NCBI GenBank assembly: GCA_902801155.1
Contig: CADCHG010000001.1
Span: 124,001-188,000 of the forward strand
Direction: 5' to 3'
DNA from: an uncultured Prevotellaceae bacterium
GTDB lineage: Bacteria > Bacteroidota > Bacteroidia > Bacteroidales > Bacteroidaceae
Length of the DNA: 64,000 nt
Position numbers and translations under genes: made by a program. Under the pieces are notes generated by a model. The model was given only the letters and a program-made list of their open reading frames with translations. It made no database searches and was not told the DNA's origin. Shown here one piece after another: positions 1 through 8,486 of the stretch (position 1 is the first letter of the stretch; each line of letters opens with the position of its first letter).

Positions 1-111
1 CTTCAGCACCTTGAAGTTTGTCGTTATCCAAATAGGGAGGTATATCGCCTGTCTAAATGGAAGATATCTAAAATTGAAATATATGGATTTTATACGATTC
101 AATAACTGCAT
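1..111 (-). CDS. Acyltransferase, hexapeptide family (N-terminus only, cut by window edge)
   Basis: An ATG at 109-111 opens a frame of 37 codons that runs off the window. The translation contains NFRYLPFRQAI followed by LPIWI, which resembles the N-terminal helix that precedes the left-handed beta-helix of sugar O-acetyltransferases in Bacteroidales capsule clusters. The gene lies 41 bases downstream of the last glycosyltransferase of the polysaccharide operon and on the same strand, so a role in acetylating the polysaccharide is likely. The catalytic hexapeptide repeats are outside the window, so the family call rests on the N-terminus and context only. Confidence 0.55.
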   Translation of the reverse strand, partial: MQLLNRIKSIYFNFRYLPFRQAIYLPIWITTNFKVLK

Positions 112-152
112 ACATTCTACAATACTACAAAAACGAAATCATCCAATATGAA

Positions 153-956
153 TCATCCAAAAATCTTTAGGATAAACCTCAAAAGCAGAGCTGGCAATCC
201 GCCTTTACTTTCTATTTTCCTGACTCTCTTATATGTATGTCCCTTATCATACACATATATTCTTGAAACAAGAGACATTATATGTTTTGGGACAATAACT
301 TCTAGTGCCTGATGAAACTCCTCCACATTTCTATTAACGGAAGATGTGCTTATTCCATGCTTATCAAATACACAAACAACAATGTCTATTTTTCTGAAAT
401 GATATCCATCAAGCATCAATTTTATGTTTTTCACGCAATCACATGAGATTTTGTATTGCTCATCATATTGTTCATCATCAAATACATGCCGACTAAAGAA
501 CATTGCCTGATGACACAATGGAAGCACAACAAGTTCATAAATATCCAAAGAAGACGGATGCGCCCTTGTTTCCATCCTGTCTCCATAGTCTAATATGCAA
601 TCACCATAGAACACATCTGACTTCTCTGCCGATATCAGTTCTACAACTTTTCGTAAGGTATCTTTATCCAAAAACCAATCACCAGAATTCATAAAATTAA
701 GGTATTCGCCCTTTGCCCTGGCCATACCTTTATTCATGGCATTAAATATACCTTTATCTGATTCTGAACACCAGAAAGAAATATTAGCCTCTGGCTTTGC
801 TGCAAGACTCACTATAAACTCCTTAGAACCATCATTACTTCCACCATCAATGATAATCCATTCAAAACCTCTAAAAATCTGTGAAAGAACAGATTCTGCC
901 GTTTTCTTTAGCCCTTCTAGGTTGTTATAGTTGATTGTTATTATTGAGAGTTTCAT
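153..956 (-). CDS. Family 2 glycosyltransferase
   Basis: A 267-residue GT-A type glycosyltransferase (GT2, WcaA/WcaE-like). The N-terminal nucleotide-binding part shows SIITINYNN and then IIDGGSNDGS near residues 36-45; SDKGIFNAMNKG and NSGDWF near residues 65-95 correspond to the nucleotide-sugar and metal-binding region. There is no signal peptide or clear membrane segment, so it probably works at the cytoplasmic face, adding one sugar to the growing surface polysaccharide. The start ATG overlaps the stop of the upstream gene by 4 bases (ATGA), indicating translational coupling. Donor and acceptor sugars cannot be told from sequence. Confidence 0.9.
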   Translation of the reverse strand: MKLSIITINYNNLEGLKKTAESVLSQIFRGFEWIIIDGGSNDGSKEFIVSLAAKPEANISFWCSESDKGIFNAMNKGMARAKGEYLNFMNSGDWFLDKDTLRKVVELISAEKSDVFYGDCILDYGDRMETRAHPSSLDIYELVVLPLCHQAMFFSRHVFDDEQYDEQYKISCDCVKNIKLMLDGYHFRKIDIVVCVFDKHGISTSSVNRNVEEFHQALEVIVPKHIMSLVSRIYVYDKGHTYKRVRKIESKGGLPALLLRFILKIFG

Positions 957-2134
957 GAAATGCTATTATAAACACGAGCCAACTGCATCGCCGATTTCTT
1001 CCAAGAATACTTTTCCAAGCATTTTCTCTGTTTCTTTAATAGTAAAGAACGTTCCTGAATAGTCATGGAATACATTTTCTCAAACTGTTCGGCAAAATTA
1101 GATTCCATTTTGTTCATTTCGAAATATATGGCAGCATCTCCTGCAATTTCAGGGAAGCAACTAGTTTTGTTCAACATCACAGGACAATCAGACTGAAATG
1201 CTTCTAGTATCGGTATTCCAAATCCTTCATATTCACTTGTATATACAAAACAAACAGCATGATGATATAAAGAATAGAATTCCTCGTCATTAGCAACCCA
1301 TTGTTGGATAAATCGATCCTTTATGCTATATTTCTCCATCAGTCGAAGTTCCTCATCACAAAAGGATTTTCCAGTACATACAACCGTGAGTTCCTGATAG
1401 CGCTTTAATACAGGAACTAAATTCTCAACAAACAAGTCAAAATTCTTGTAATATTTCCTATCACCAACATAAAGAATGTAAGGTTTTGAAAAAAAAGGAT
1501 TGGAATGATCTATATGTAGAAATGAACAACCATGATAAATAACGTGTACCCTATCCTCATTCACATTAAGTAAGCGAACAATGTCATTTTTAGTATTCTC
1601 GCTAACAGCGATTATCGCTGCTGCTTTTGGAGCAAGGTTTTTCATCTTTTCTACCTGCCATTTCCAATTTTTGTTGTCAATGCCAGAATATATCCATGGA
1701 ATCATGTCATGAATGGTAAGAACAAAAGGCTTATTACCAAGATACGGGAGGAAATAATCATCAAAAAAAGTTGGATGAAAAATATCATATCTTCCTCGTT
1801 TTAAAGTTTCAATAGAATATAGTCGATTATACTCATGTTCATGAAAATAACTGTAATTATCCGATTGATAAGGCATTCCTTTAACAATATGGTTATAAAT
1901 ACCAAACAAACGACTTTTCAAAGGAAAATTGAAAGGGAATATAAAATGTTCATAGTTATAGCCTACAGGGACACCAACTGCCATATCTCGAAGATATACA
2001 TTATCAGTTTCTTTGACAGAAATGCATGCTTCCACACTTTTTGGCAAATATCTATATAATTCTGCGAAGCAACGAGATACTCCACCATGTGACTGCATAG
2101 AAAAAGCCTGATGATCGAAAAGTATACGCATCAA
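953..2134 (-). CDS. Family 4 glycosyltransferase (GT-B)
   Basis: A 393-residue retaining GT-B enzyme of the GT1/GT4 superfamily. The N-terminal acceptor domain begins with a glycine-rich loop (SHGGVSR, residues 14-20). The C-terminal domain has LYVGDRKYYKN, and then EYEGFGIPILEAF, the E-x7-E signature that binds the nucleotide sugar. It is probably a cytosolic transferase acting in series with the GT2 enzymes on either side. It is coupled to the downstream GT2 by a 4-base overlap and separated by 113 AT-rich bases from the upstream gene. The donor is unknown; many such enzymes in capsule loci use GDP-mannose or a UDP-hexose. Confidence 0.88.
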   Translation of the reverse strand: MMRILFDHQAFSMQSHGGVSRCFAELYRYLPKSVEACISVKETDNVYLRDMAVGVPVGYNYEHFIFPFNFPLKSRLFGIYNHIVKGMPYQSDNYSYFHEHEYNRLYSIETLKRGRYDIFHPTFFDDYFLPYLGNKPFVLTIHDMIPWIYSGIDNKNWKWQVEKMKNLAPKAAAIIAVSENTKNDIVRLLNVNEDRVHVIYHGCSFLHIDHSNPFFSKPYILYVGDRKYYKNFDLFVENLVPVLKRYQELTVVCTGKSFCDEELRLMEKYSIKDRFIQQWVANDEEFYSLYHHAVCFVYTSEYEGFGIPILEAFQSDCPVMLNKTSCFPEIAGDAAIYFEMNKMESNFAEQFEKMYSMTIQERSLLLKKQRKCLEKYSWKKSAMQLARVYNSIS

Positions 2135-2247
2135 TGAATATTTGATTTTAGATAATTAACCGAAAAGTTTCTTAATGCAACTAATAAACAATCGACCGCA
2201 CTCCAATCAATCGAATTAGAAAACAGAATATTCGATATTGTAATTCT

Positions 2248-3180
2248 CTAACTATGAAAATTTCGTTTTATATTAAACGAAATAAAAGATTTCAAATTAT
2301 GGCCAATCATATCCAAATCACACACTTGTCCAAAATCAATCATAGCTTTTCTTTTCCCTAATATAATTAATTCTTTAATAAAATAATAACAAAAAAGTAA
2401 CAAGGATTTATTCTTTATTCGATGAAGGTATATATGAGAGTAATCCGAATGCTCAATCTTACATTTTTTCAAAAACGAATTTGCTCTTATCGAAACATTC
2501 ATTCTGCAAATTGAATTTTTCAAAGAAAGACTATCTACCAAAGAGTTTTTTCTTTGAATCCAATTATATATGTAACCATTATAAAATCCAATCATAGAAA
2601 TACTCGTACATGCAGCTAATCTCAAAGAAAACATTATATCGTTTGAGACCAATGTTTCTTCAAATAATAAATCATTATTTTTTATATGGCTCAGCCTTAC
2701 CATCTTCCTCCATGGTTCGTTCACCTTAAATGGATAAGATGAATCTAACAATTGTACTATTTTATGAGATGTTTTTTCACAATTAGCATACACCACTTTT
2801 TCTCCAGTGGAAAGAATTCTGAATACCCCCCAAAAAATCAAACTATAATTAGACATTTCTGCAATACTTAAAAGTATAGATAACTCGTCTTTGTTAAAAG
2901 CATCATCTGCATCTGCAAACAAGACCCACTCTCCTTGTGCATGCTCTAACCCTACATTGCGAGCTTTTCCAGCCCCTCTACCCGTTTTATCAAAATAAAC
3001 CTCTGTATTTGTCAGACCAAGACCTGGGAAGTGCTCAAAATCTACAATAGTAGAATCGCTATTATCATCAACTATGATTATTTGAATATCATCTCTTTTC
3101 GGAATTGAATCCAAACAACGCTGAAGTAAAGATGGAATATTTTTGTGAGGTATTATTATAGAATATTTATAATCTGACAT
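2248..3180 (-). CDS. Family 2 glycosyltransferase
   Basis: A 310-residue GT2 enzyme. The N-terminus reads YSIIIPHKN, followed by IIIVDDNS (residues about 35-42), then RNVGLEHAQGEW and FADADDAF (about residues 78-100), which supply the DXD metal-binding site. The C-terminal third is basic and carries an FCYYFIKELIIL stretch that may touch the membrane. It is very AT-rich, like the other transferases here, as is usual for polysaccharide loci acquired or shuffled by transfer. It is separated by 117 non-coding bases from the upstream gene. Its exact linkage is not predictable. Confidence 0.88.
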   Translation of the reverse strand: MSDYKYSIIIPHKNIPSLLQRCLDSIPKRDDIQIIIVDDNSDSTIVDFEHFPGLGLTNTEVYFDKTGRGAGKARNVGLEHAQGEWVLFADADDAFNKDELSILLSIAEMSNYSLIFWGVFRILSTGEKVVYANCEKTSHKIVQLLDSSYPFKVNEPWRKMVRLSHIKNNDLLFEETLVSNDIMFSLRLAACTSISMIGFYNGYIYNWIQRKNSLVDSLSLKNSICRMNVSIRANSFLKKCKIEHSDYSHIYLHRIKNKSLLLFCYYFIKELIILGKRKAMIDFGQVCDLDMIGHNLKSFISFNIKRNFHS

Positions 3181-3298
3181 ATATAATGAAAAATAGTCTG
3201 ACTTAAAGAGAAATTATATTTGTAAAGGGGAAAATACCTTCAAACTTAAAATCATCCCAAGCGCAGGAATTATATTAATTGCAAATTAAATATTTAGA

Positions 3299-4462
3299 TT
3301 ATAATGACATTATTTTGTTGGCTTGTAAATGTAAATCATACGCTTTTATCCACGTAGGTATTACGCTATTCCACGAAACAATATTATAAATCTTCATACG
3401 ATTATTCTTCGCTCGAATTGTATATATAGATTTATTCTCAATTATATGTTCCAACTTTTCTGTTAAGTTCTCACGAGAAAACTTTATATAAAAGACATCA
3501 TTTCTGTCATACAAAGGATAATTGAGCCATTCTGCAATCATTACGATATTATTACAATAAAGAAATTCTTGCAATGCGCCACAAAAAGCATCTGTCGTCT
3601 GAGCGTTTATCACAATATCGGAAAATTGTCTCAATAATGCTAATTGTTTTGGAGACAAAAAAGTAGTTAGTATTTTATAACTAACCCCAATAGAACTTAG
3701 ATATGAATTTATTGACTCAATATAATTTTTATTCGCACTATAAGTCATAGGAACAACTATATGAATTTTTTCTTTAAGTTCTAATGATAATTGCATGATT
3801 GAATCAATAATCAATGAATGTTGCTGTTCCGGTACACCATTGTATCCAATTGTTATGATTATTTTGTTTTTTACATTCCCTATCAGCTCATTTATTTCCT
3901 TTTTGAACTCATTTATAGGATAAGAATCTATATTTGTAAAATTTGAATTTCCAAATATTACTTCTCGAAATTTGTCATTATATATTCCATTGTAGGCTAT
4001 TGACACCCGTTCTAATAAATTTGGAAGCCCCTTAATGTGGTTAGCACTTTTATATCCATACTCCATTTGGGGAAATATATCCCCAGAAGAGCGCAAGACG
4101 TCAGATCCCCATAATGTTATATCATATCTTATATTGTTCTTTATACATGCGTTAATCATTTTATAATAATGATTATAATACGCATGAAAATCCACAACAT
4201 CATACATTCTAAACAATAATGTTACAATATGCCATTCGAATATATCCGAATATCTTTCATTCTTATATTTTTTCGAGAGTATTCTCAGTTTACGTCCTAT
4301 TTTACAAAAAAAAGGAAGCAATATATTCTTTGAATTACATATCAATTCATAGTCTTTAATACAAATGGCATCCGCAATAATCCCCTTTTCGGATAGTCTA
4401 TGCGTCAGTTCTTCTATCATTCGAGAATGATGTATCCATGGATAAATTATTAACACCTTCAT
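3299..4462 (-). CDS. Putative glycosyltransferase (GT-B-like, divergent)
   Basis: A 387-residue protein beginning MKVLIIYPWIHHSRMIEEL, a Rossmann-like start typical of GT-B enzymes. Residues about 115-130 contain YDITLWGSDVLR, and the C-terminal half shows IITIGYNGVPEQQH and DIVINAQTTDAFCGALQEFLY, the region corresponding to the nucleotide-sugar pocket of GT4 and Fuc4NAc-transferase-like enzymes. The canonical E-x7-E motif is not clear, so the family is uncertain. It is directly adjacent (no gap) to the CBS-nucleotidyltransferase gene upstream. An amino-sugar transferase using the product of the neighbouring cassette is an attractive inference but not shown by sequence. Confidence 0.7.
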   Translation of the reverse strand: MKVLIIYPWIHHSRMIEELTHRLSEKGIIADAICIKDYELICNSKNILLPFFCKIGRKLRILSKKYKNERYSDIFEWHIVTLLFRMYDVVDFHAYYNHYYKMINACIKNNIRYDITLWGSDVLRSSGDIFPQMEYGYKSANHIKGLPNLLERVSIAYNGIYNDKFREVIFGNSNFTNIDSYPINEFKKEINELIGNVKNKIIITIGYNGVPEQQHSLIIDSIMQLSLELKEKIHIVVPMTYSANKNYIESINSYLSSIGVSYKILTTFLSPKQLALLRQFSDIVINAQTTDAFCGALQEFLYCNNIVMIAEWLNYPLYDRNDVFYIKFSRENLTEKLEHIIENKSIYTIRAKNNRMKIYNIVSWNSVIPTWIKAYDLHLQANKIMSL

Positions 4463-5515
4463 TTACAATACATTTATCATTTTCAAATATTCAGACCATT
4501 CTCCCATGTCATGCCATGCTCCTTCGCTCACAGGATAACAACCTACACGACCTCCACGTGCTTTTATTTTTTCCATCAAATGAGTAATATGGAAAAATTC
4601 GCCTTGCGGAATCTCATCAATACATTCAGGATTAAGAATATATACACCTGTATTAACCTGATAATTAAGTTCTGGTTTCTCACGTAATGCAGTCATAATT
4701 CCATCCTCTCCTGTCTCTATTACGCCATAAGGAATACGAAAACTCTTTACCATAGTTACTATGGTAAGCTCATTTTTGTTTTGAATGTGATAGTCATATA
4801 CATCACGATAATCTTGATCATTTATGCTATCACAATTACTAACGAAAAACGGAGTTGAAATCTTACCCTTAAGAAGCGACACACTACCTATTGTTCCAAG
4901 TGGCCTATCCTCCATAAAGAACTGAATGTCGTACTTATGCTCAAGCTGCGACAAATAAAATTTCATCATGTCAGCCTTATAGTTAACTGACATGTAAAAC
5001 TTATTACAACCGATACCTTCAAACTGATCCATAATAACCTCTAAGATCGTTTTGTCACCAACAGGTACAAGAGGCTTCGGTATAACATTGGTTATAGGCT
5101 TCAAGCGTGTACCTTTACCACCTGCCATAATAACGACAGGAAGGTTTATTTTCGTGCGTTGTTCTTTAATATTTGAATCGAAAAAATCTTCCCAATAATA
5201 TATCTTCACCAACTTTCCATCATCATCAATAACAGGCATACATTCCGCACGTAATCGTGCCATTTCTGATTTTATTTGCTCTTCAGATTCGTCATGATGG
5301 GCATATATTTTCTTTTTATCTATAATTTCCGAAATAGATGTTGATAATTGAACTCCTCGAATTATTGCCCTTTGAATATCACCAATTGTCAATAGTCCAA
5401 CAAAAAAATCTTCATTAAATACAAAAAGCGATTTAACCCTATTATAATCCATCAGCCTCAAAGCTGTTATCAATGAGGATTTTGTATCTATTCTTCTGAT
5501 ATCCAGTCTTTCCAT
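4463..5515 (-). CDS. CBS-domain nucleotidyltransferase (PtmE-like sugar-1-phosphate NTP transferase)
   Basis: A 350-residue protein with two parts. Residues 1-115 form a CBS pair (for example SLFVFNEDFFVGLLTIGDI). Residues about 125-350 form a nucleotidyltransferase with MAGGKGTRLKPIT, the glycine-rich loop, then IPKPLVPVGDK and the metal-binding FVSNCDSIND. This fused layout is that of PtmE, the GDP-forming glucosamine-1-phosphate guanylyltransferase of the Campylobacter legionaminic acid pathway, and of related capsule enzymes. It lies immediately before the acetyltransferase, aminotransferase and dehydratase genes, so it probably makes the activated amino-sugar that they modify. Whether GTP or another NTP is used is inferred from the fusion only. 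Confidence 0.8.
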   Translation of the reverse strand: MERLDIRRIDTKSSLITALRLMDYNRVKSLFVFNEDFFVGLLTIGDIQRAIIRGVQLSTSISEIIDKKKIYAHHDESEEQIKSEMARLRAECMPVIDDDGKLVKIYYWEDFFDSNIKEQRTKINLPVVIMAGGKGTRLKPITNVIPKPLVPVGDKTILEVIMDQFEGIGCNKFYMSVNYKADMMKFYLSQLEHKYDIQFFMEDRPLGTIGSVSLLKGKISTPFFVSNCDSINDQDYRDVYDYHIQNKNELTIVTMVKSFRIPYGVIETGEDGIMTALREKPELNYQVNTGVYILNPECIDEIPQGEFFHITHLMEKIKARGGRVGCYPVSEGAWHDMGEWSEYLKMINVL

Positions 5516-5517
5516 AT

Positions 5518-6126
5518 TTATTTAGCAGGAATCCCCTTTACTGTTACATGACTGGGGACATTATGAGTAACCACTGCACCAGCACCAACTACGGAATTTT
5601 TCCCGATATATATTTCAGGAAGTATTGTACTATTTGCACCAACATAGGATCCCACACCAATAGTTACCCTTCCAAGACACACTGCATTTGGCGCGATGGT
5701 ACAGAAATCACCAATCACACTGTCATGCATGATATTACTATTAGTATTAAGTTTCACAAACTTTCCTATTTTTGTATACGATGAAATATTCACACCAGCC
5801 TGAACAACTACGCCATCACAAATTACTGCAGATTTAGAGACTCTAGCACTTGGACTGATAATAGTGGCAAAACAATACCCAATCATAGAATAAAATTCAA
5901 CCAATTTTTTTCTTAAGGAAGGAGCATCTGGCGTTACGACTAATTCACAATTGCCATACTTATTAAACAAGCTAGAAGCATCTTCATCAGTTCCTAATAT
6001 AGGATAGCCCAAGTAATCTCCAACAATATTATTATCGATTATACCTACAATATTTCGACCACAACTTTCACAAAGTTCTATTACTTCATGAAAGCCACCC
6101 ACCAAAAGCAAATCTTTCATCATCAT
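5518..6126 (-). CDS. PglD/NeuD-like sugar N- or O-acetyltransferase
   Basis: A 202-residue acetyltransferase. The N-terminal 75 residues are the small Rossmann-like sugar-binding domain (LLLVGGFHEVI, GIIDNN, YLGYPILG), and the rest is a left-handed beta-helix of hexapeptide repeats (GVNISSYTKIGKFVKLN, GRVTIGVGSYVGANS, IGKNSVVGAGAVV). A histidine in NSNIMHDS matches the position of the catalytic base in PglD. It would acetylate the 4-amino group made by the neighbouring aminotransferase using acetyl-CoA. Its start overlaps the aminotransferase stop by 4 bases. NeuD-type O-acetyltransferases share this fold, so the acceptor is not certain. Confidence 0.82.
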   Translation of the reverse strand: MMMKDLLLVGGFHEVIELCESCGRNIVGIIDNNIVGDYLGYPILGTDEDASSLFNKYGNCELVVTPDAPSLRKKLVEFYSMIGYCFATIISPSARVSKSAVICDGVVVQAGVNISSYTKIGKFVKLNTNSNIMHDSVIGDFCTIAPNAVCLGRVTIGVGSYVGANSTILPEIYIGKNSVVGAGAVVTHNVPSHVTVKGIPAK

Positions 6127-7262
6127 TTAACTTCTTTGACACTTTTTTCGAATGTATCACAGATGAAATTGATTTGTTCTTCTGTCAATGCTGCATACAT
6201 CGGAAGTGTTATTTCATTATCTGTCACATATTCTGTCTGCGGCAACACTGCACCAAGCTCTCTATATGTGGAAAACCGATGAGCAGCAGGATAGTGTACA
6301 CTAGTCTGAATACCGGCGGCATGGATGTTCTCTCGTATCTTATTGCGACGATCTCTACAGCTATCTAACAAAACCACGGGAAGAATGTAATTGCTCACAA
6401 ATTCAGTATTGTCAGCAAATGGAACTACGACCCCTTCTATCCGACTTAACCTATCAACATACTGTTTTCGCACCTGTATACGAGTCTGCAAATCGGCAGG
6501 GAGTTTCTTTAGTTGCTCTATAGCTATTGCTGCACGTATATCATCCATACGAAAGTTGTAACCCAAGCACGTAATGTCGTACTCTGTAGCATGACCACTA
6601 GCACGTTGGTAACTCATAGTACTCATACCATGAGAACGAATGAGACGCGCTTTCTTGGCCATTTCTTCATTGTTGGTAATAAACATACCACCTTCTCCTG
6701 TAGAGATATTTTTATTGGAGAAGAAACTGAATGCTGCACAATCGCCAATGGTACCAAGTTTCTTTCCTTTATACTCAGACAAAGGACCATGACAAGCGTC
6801 TTCTATTACTTTTAGGTTATGCTTTTTGGCAATCATCATAATCTCATCCATATGAGCAGGGAAACCTGCCATGTGAACTACAACTATGCCCTTGGTTTTA
6901 TTTGTAATCTTTCGTTCTATATCAACTGGATCTATATTGATATGATCCGGACCTATAATATCGGCAAAAACAGGAGTTGCCCCTACATAACGAATACAAT
7001 TGCAGGAGGCTGCAAAAGTAAGAGAGGGACAAATCACTTCATCACCAGGACCAAATCCACAAACTATGCAGCATACATGAAGAGCATCAGTGCAATTACT
7101 CATGCTCACTGCATAATTCACTTTCCATAAGTCAATAAACATTTTTTCAAGTTCTGCATTCCTAGGGCCAGTAGAAATCCAACCAGACTTGATTGTATCA
7201 TATGCAGCTTGCGCCTCACGCTCATCAAAATTAAGATTAAAAAGAGGAATTTTGTATGCCAT
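6123..7262 (-). CDS. DegT/DnrJ/EryC1/StrS aminotransferase (LegC/PglE-like)
   Basis: A 379-residue PLP-dependent nucleotide-sugar aminotransferase. Features in order are PLFNLNFDEREAQAAYDTIKSG at the start (conserved substrate loop), SNCTDALHVC near residue 56, EDACHGPLSEYKGKKLG, and FSFFSNKNISTGEGGM near residues 180-195 with the PLP lysine. GYNFRMDDIRAAI follows. It probably transfers an amino group from glutamate to the 4-keto sugar made by the upstream dehydratase. The gap to that gene is 15 bases and the acetyltransferase overlaps its stop, so the three enzymes are one unit. LegC and PglE are the nearest functional analogues by context. Confidence 0.88.
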   Translation of the reverse strand: MAYKIPLFNLNFDEREAQAAYDTIKSGWISTGPRNAELEKMFIDLWKVNYAVSMSNCTDALHVCCIVCGFGPGDEVICPSLTFAASCNCIRYVGATPVFADIIGPDHINIDPVDIERKITNKTKGIVVVHMAGFPAHMDEIMMIAKKHNLKVIEDACHGPLSEYKGKKLGTIGDCAAFSFFSNKNISTGEGGMFITNNEEMAKKARLIRSHGMSTMSYQRASGHATEYDITCLGYNFRMDDIRAAIAIEQLKKLPADLQTRIQVRKQYVDRLSRIEGVVVPFADNTEFVSNYILPVVLLDSCRDRRNKIRENIHAAGIQTSVHYPAAHRFSTYRELGAVLPQTEYVTDNEITLPMYAALTEEQINFICDTFEKSVKEVK

Positions 7263-7277
7263 AATTTTACTTTATTT

Positions 7278-8486
7278 TTACATCTTTTGATCTAAATTCT
7301 TTCCCTTTTCTTCATGCTCAAAATTAGGGATGAACTCCTTAATGACATCAACAACTTGTGATTTAGTGAAATCATCTTTAGAAAATATGCCTTCCAACTT
7401 ATCAAAGAAAGATTCCACCTCTGTTATTTTGCGACGTGACGTTTCTTCCACGACTCCCAACGCCATAAATCGATTCAAATTTATCTTCTCGCCAGAAACA
7501 AAAAACTCTTCATAAGCTTTTTCTCCTGTTGTATCAGAATTAAAATAGACAACTGGATAAAACTCAGAATCAGGATTCATATCAACAACATATTTCTTTG
7601 CCTTGCTATCACTTTCACATTCAACCTTGGTAAAACCTTCTGCTTTCACAAAATCATCACAAATGGAGCTAAATGTCAACATCTGGTCTTCACCGAGCTT
7701 AGGAAAGAACACCTCTCCCCCTTTACCAAGAATACAAGCAAGCATACAAATCTGTCCAGACTCCTCAGGACTAACAAAGTATCTCTTTACATCACTTGGA
7801 GCTGCTAAGGGTTGGCGTTTCTGCATTCTATGAATCCAGCCATCAGGTAACGAGCCATTAGAAAAAGCGACATTGGCAAAACGAGCAGTAGTAACCTTGA
7901 AATAACTATTATATGCCATAACAAGGTCTTCCATAATACGTTTACTCGCTCCCATAATATTTACGGGATTTGCAGCCTTATCAGTGCTCACACAGAAGAA
8001 GTGTTTGGGAGGATAAACCGTAAGAAGATCCATCAACTTCTTTGCTTTTATATCATTATTTTCAATAAGAGCCTGAACAGAATATCTATCTTTCTCTGAA
8101 CGGACATGCTTATGAGCCGAAAAGTTCGCTACAATATCAAAACCTTTCTCCTCACGAAATATTCTCTCAAATATTGGGTCTGCAAAATTTAATGTATAAC
8201 AGCGGAACTCGTCCGGAACATACAGATCATTAGTACTACGAACATCACGCACAAGTTCTGCAAGCCCATTCTCATTGAGATCAATAACCACAACAGAAAC
8301 TGGTTCAAAAGGAAGAATTGCTTTTATAAAACTGGAACCAATAGAACCTGCTCCACCTATTACACACACTTTTTTCCCTTTGATTTCTGTTGTCAGTTTC
8401 TCATAGTTTGCCCTTATATCAGCAGCAAACATACTCTCTGCGCGAAACGTCACAGAGTCTGATATAAATTTATCTAGATTGAACAT
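7278..8486 (-). CDS. Nucleotide-sugar 4,6-dehydratase (CapD/FlaA1/PglF-type SDR)
   Basis: A 402-residue extended SDR enzyme without the membrane domain of PglF. Residues about 36-50 hold the NAD(P)-binding VIGGAGSIGSS loop, and VSTDKAANPVNIMGASKR contains the S-T-D-K catalytic triad and the M-x3-K replacement of Y-x3-K that mark inverting or retaining UDP/GDP-GlcNAc 4,6-dehydratases. HKHVRSEKD is the typical substrate loop. It would make the 4-keto-6-deoxy sugar used by the aminotransferase next to it. The start codon overlaps the stop of the exporter ATPase gene by one base (TAATG). Substrate nucleotide (UDP or GDP) is undecided; the CBS-nucleotidyltransferase favours GDP. Confidence 0.85.
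   Translation of the reverse strand: MFNLDKFISDSVTFRAESMFAADIRANYEKLTTEIKGKKVCVIGGAGSIGSSFIKAILPFEPVSVVVIDLNENGLAELVRDVRSTNDLYVPDEFRCYTLNFADPIFERIFREEKGFDIVANFSAHKHVRSEKDRYSVQALIENNDIKAKKLMDLLTVYPPKHFFCVSTDKAANPVNIMGASKRIMEDLVMAYNSYFKVTTARFANVAFSNGSLPDGWIHRMQKRQPLAAPSDVKRYFVSPEESGQICMLACILGKGGEVFFPKLGEDQMLTFSSICDDFVKAEGFTKVECESDSKAKKYVVDMNPDSEFYPVVYFNSDTTGEKAYEEFFVSGEKINLNRFMALGVVEETSRRKITEVESFFDKLEGIFSKDDFTKSQVVDVIKEFIPNFEHEEKGKNLDQKM

Noticed and set aside
4463-8486. Complete legionaminic or sialic acid pathway
   Set aside because: The hydrolysing epimerase, NeuB-like synthase and CMP transferase are missing from the window.
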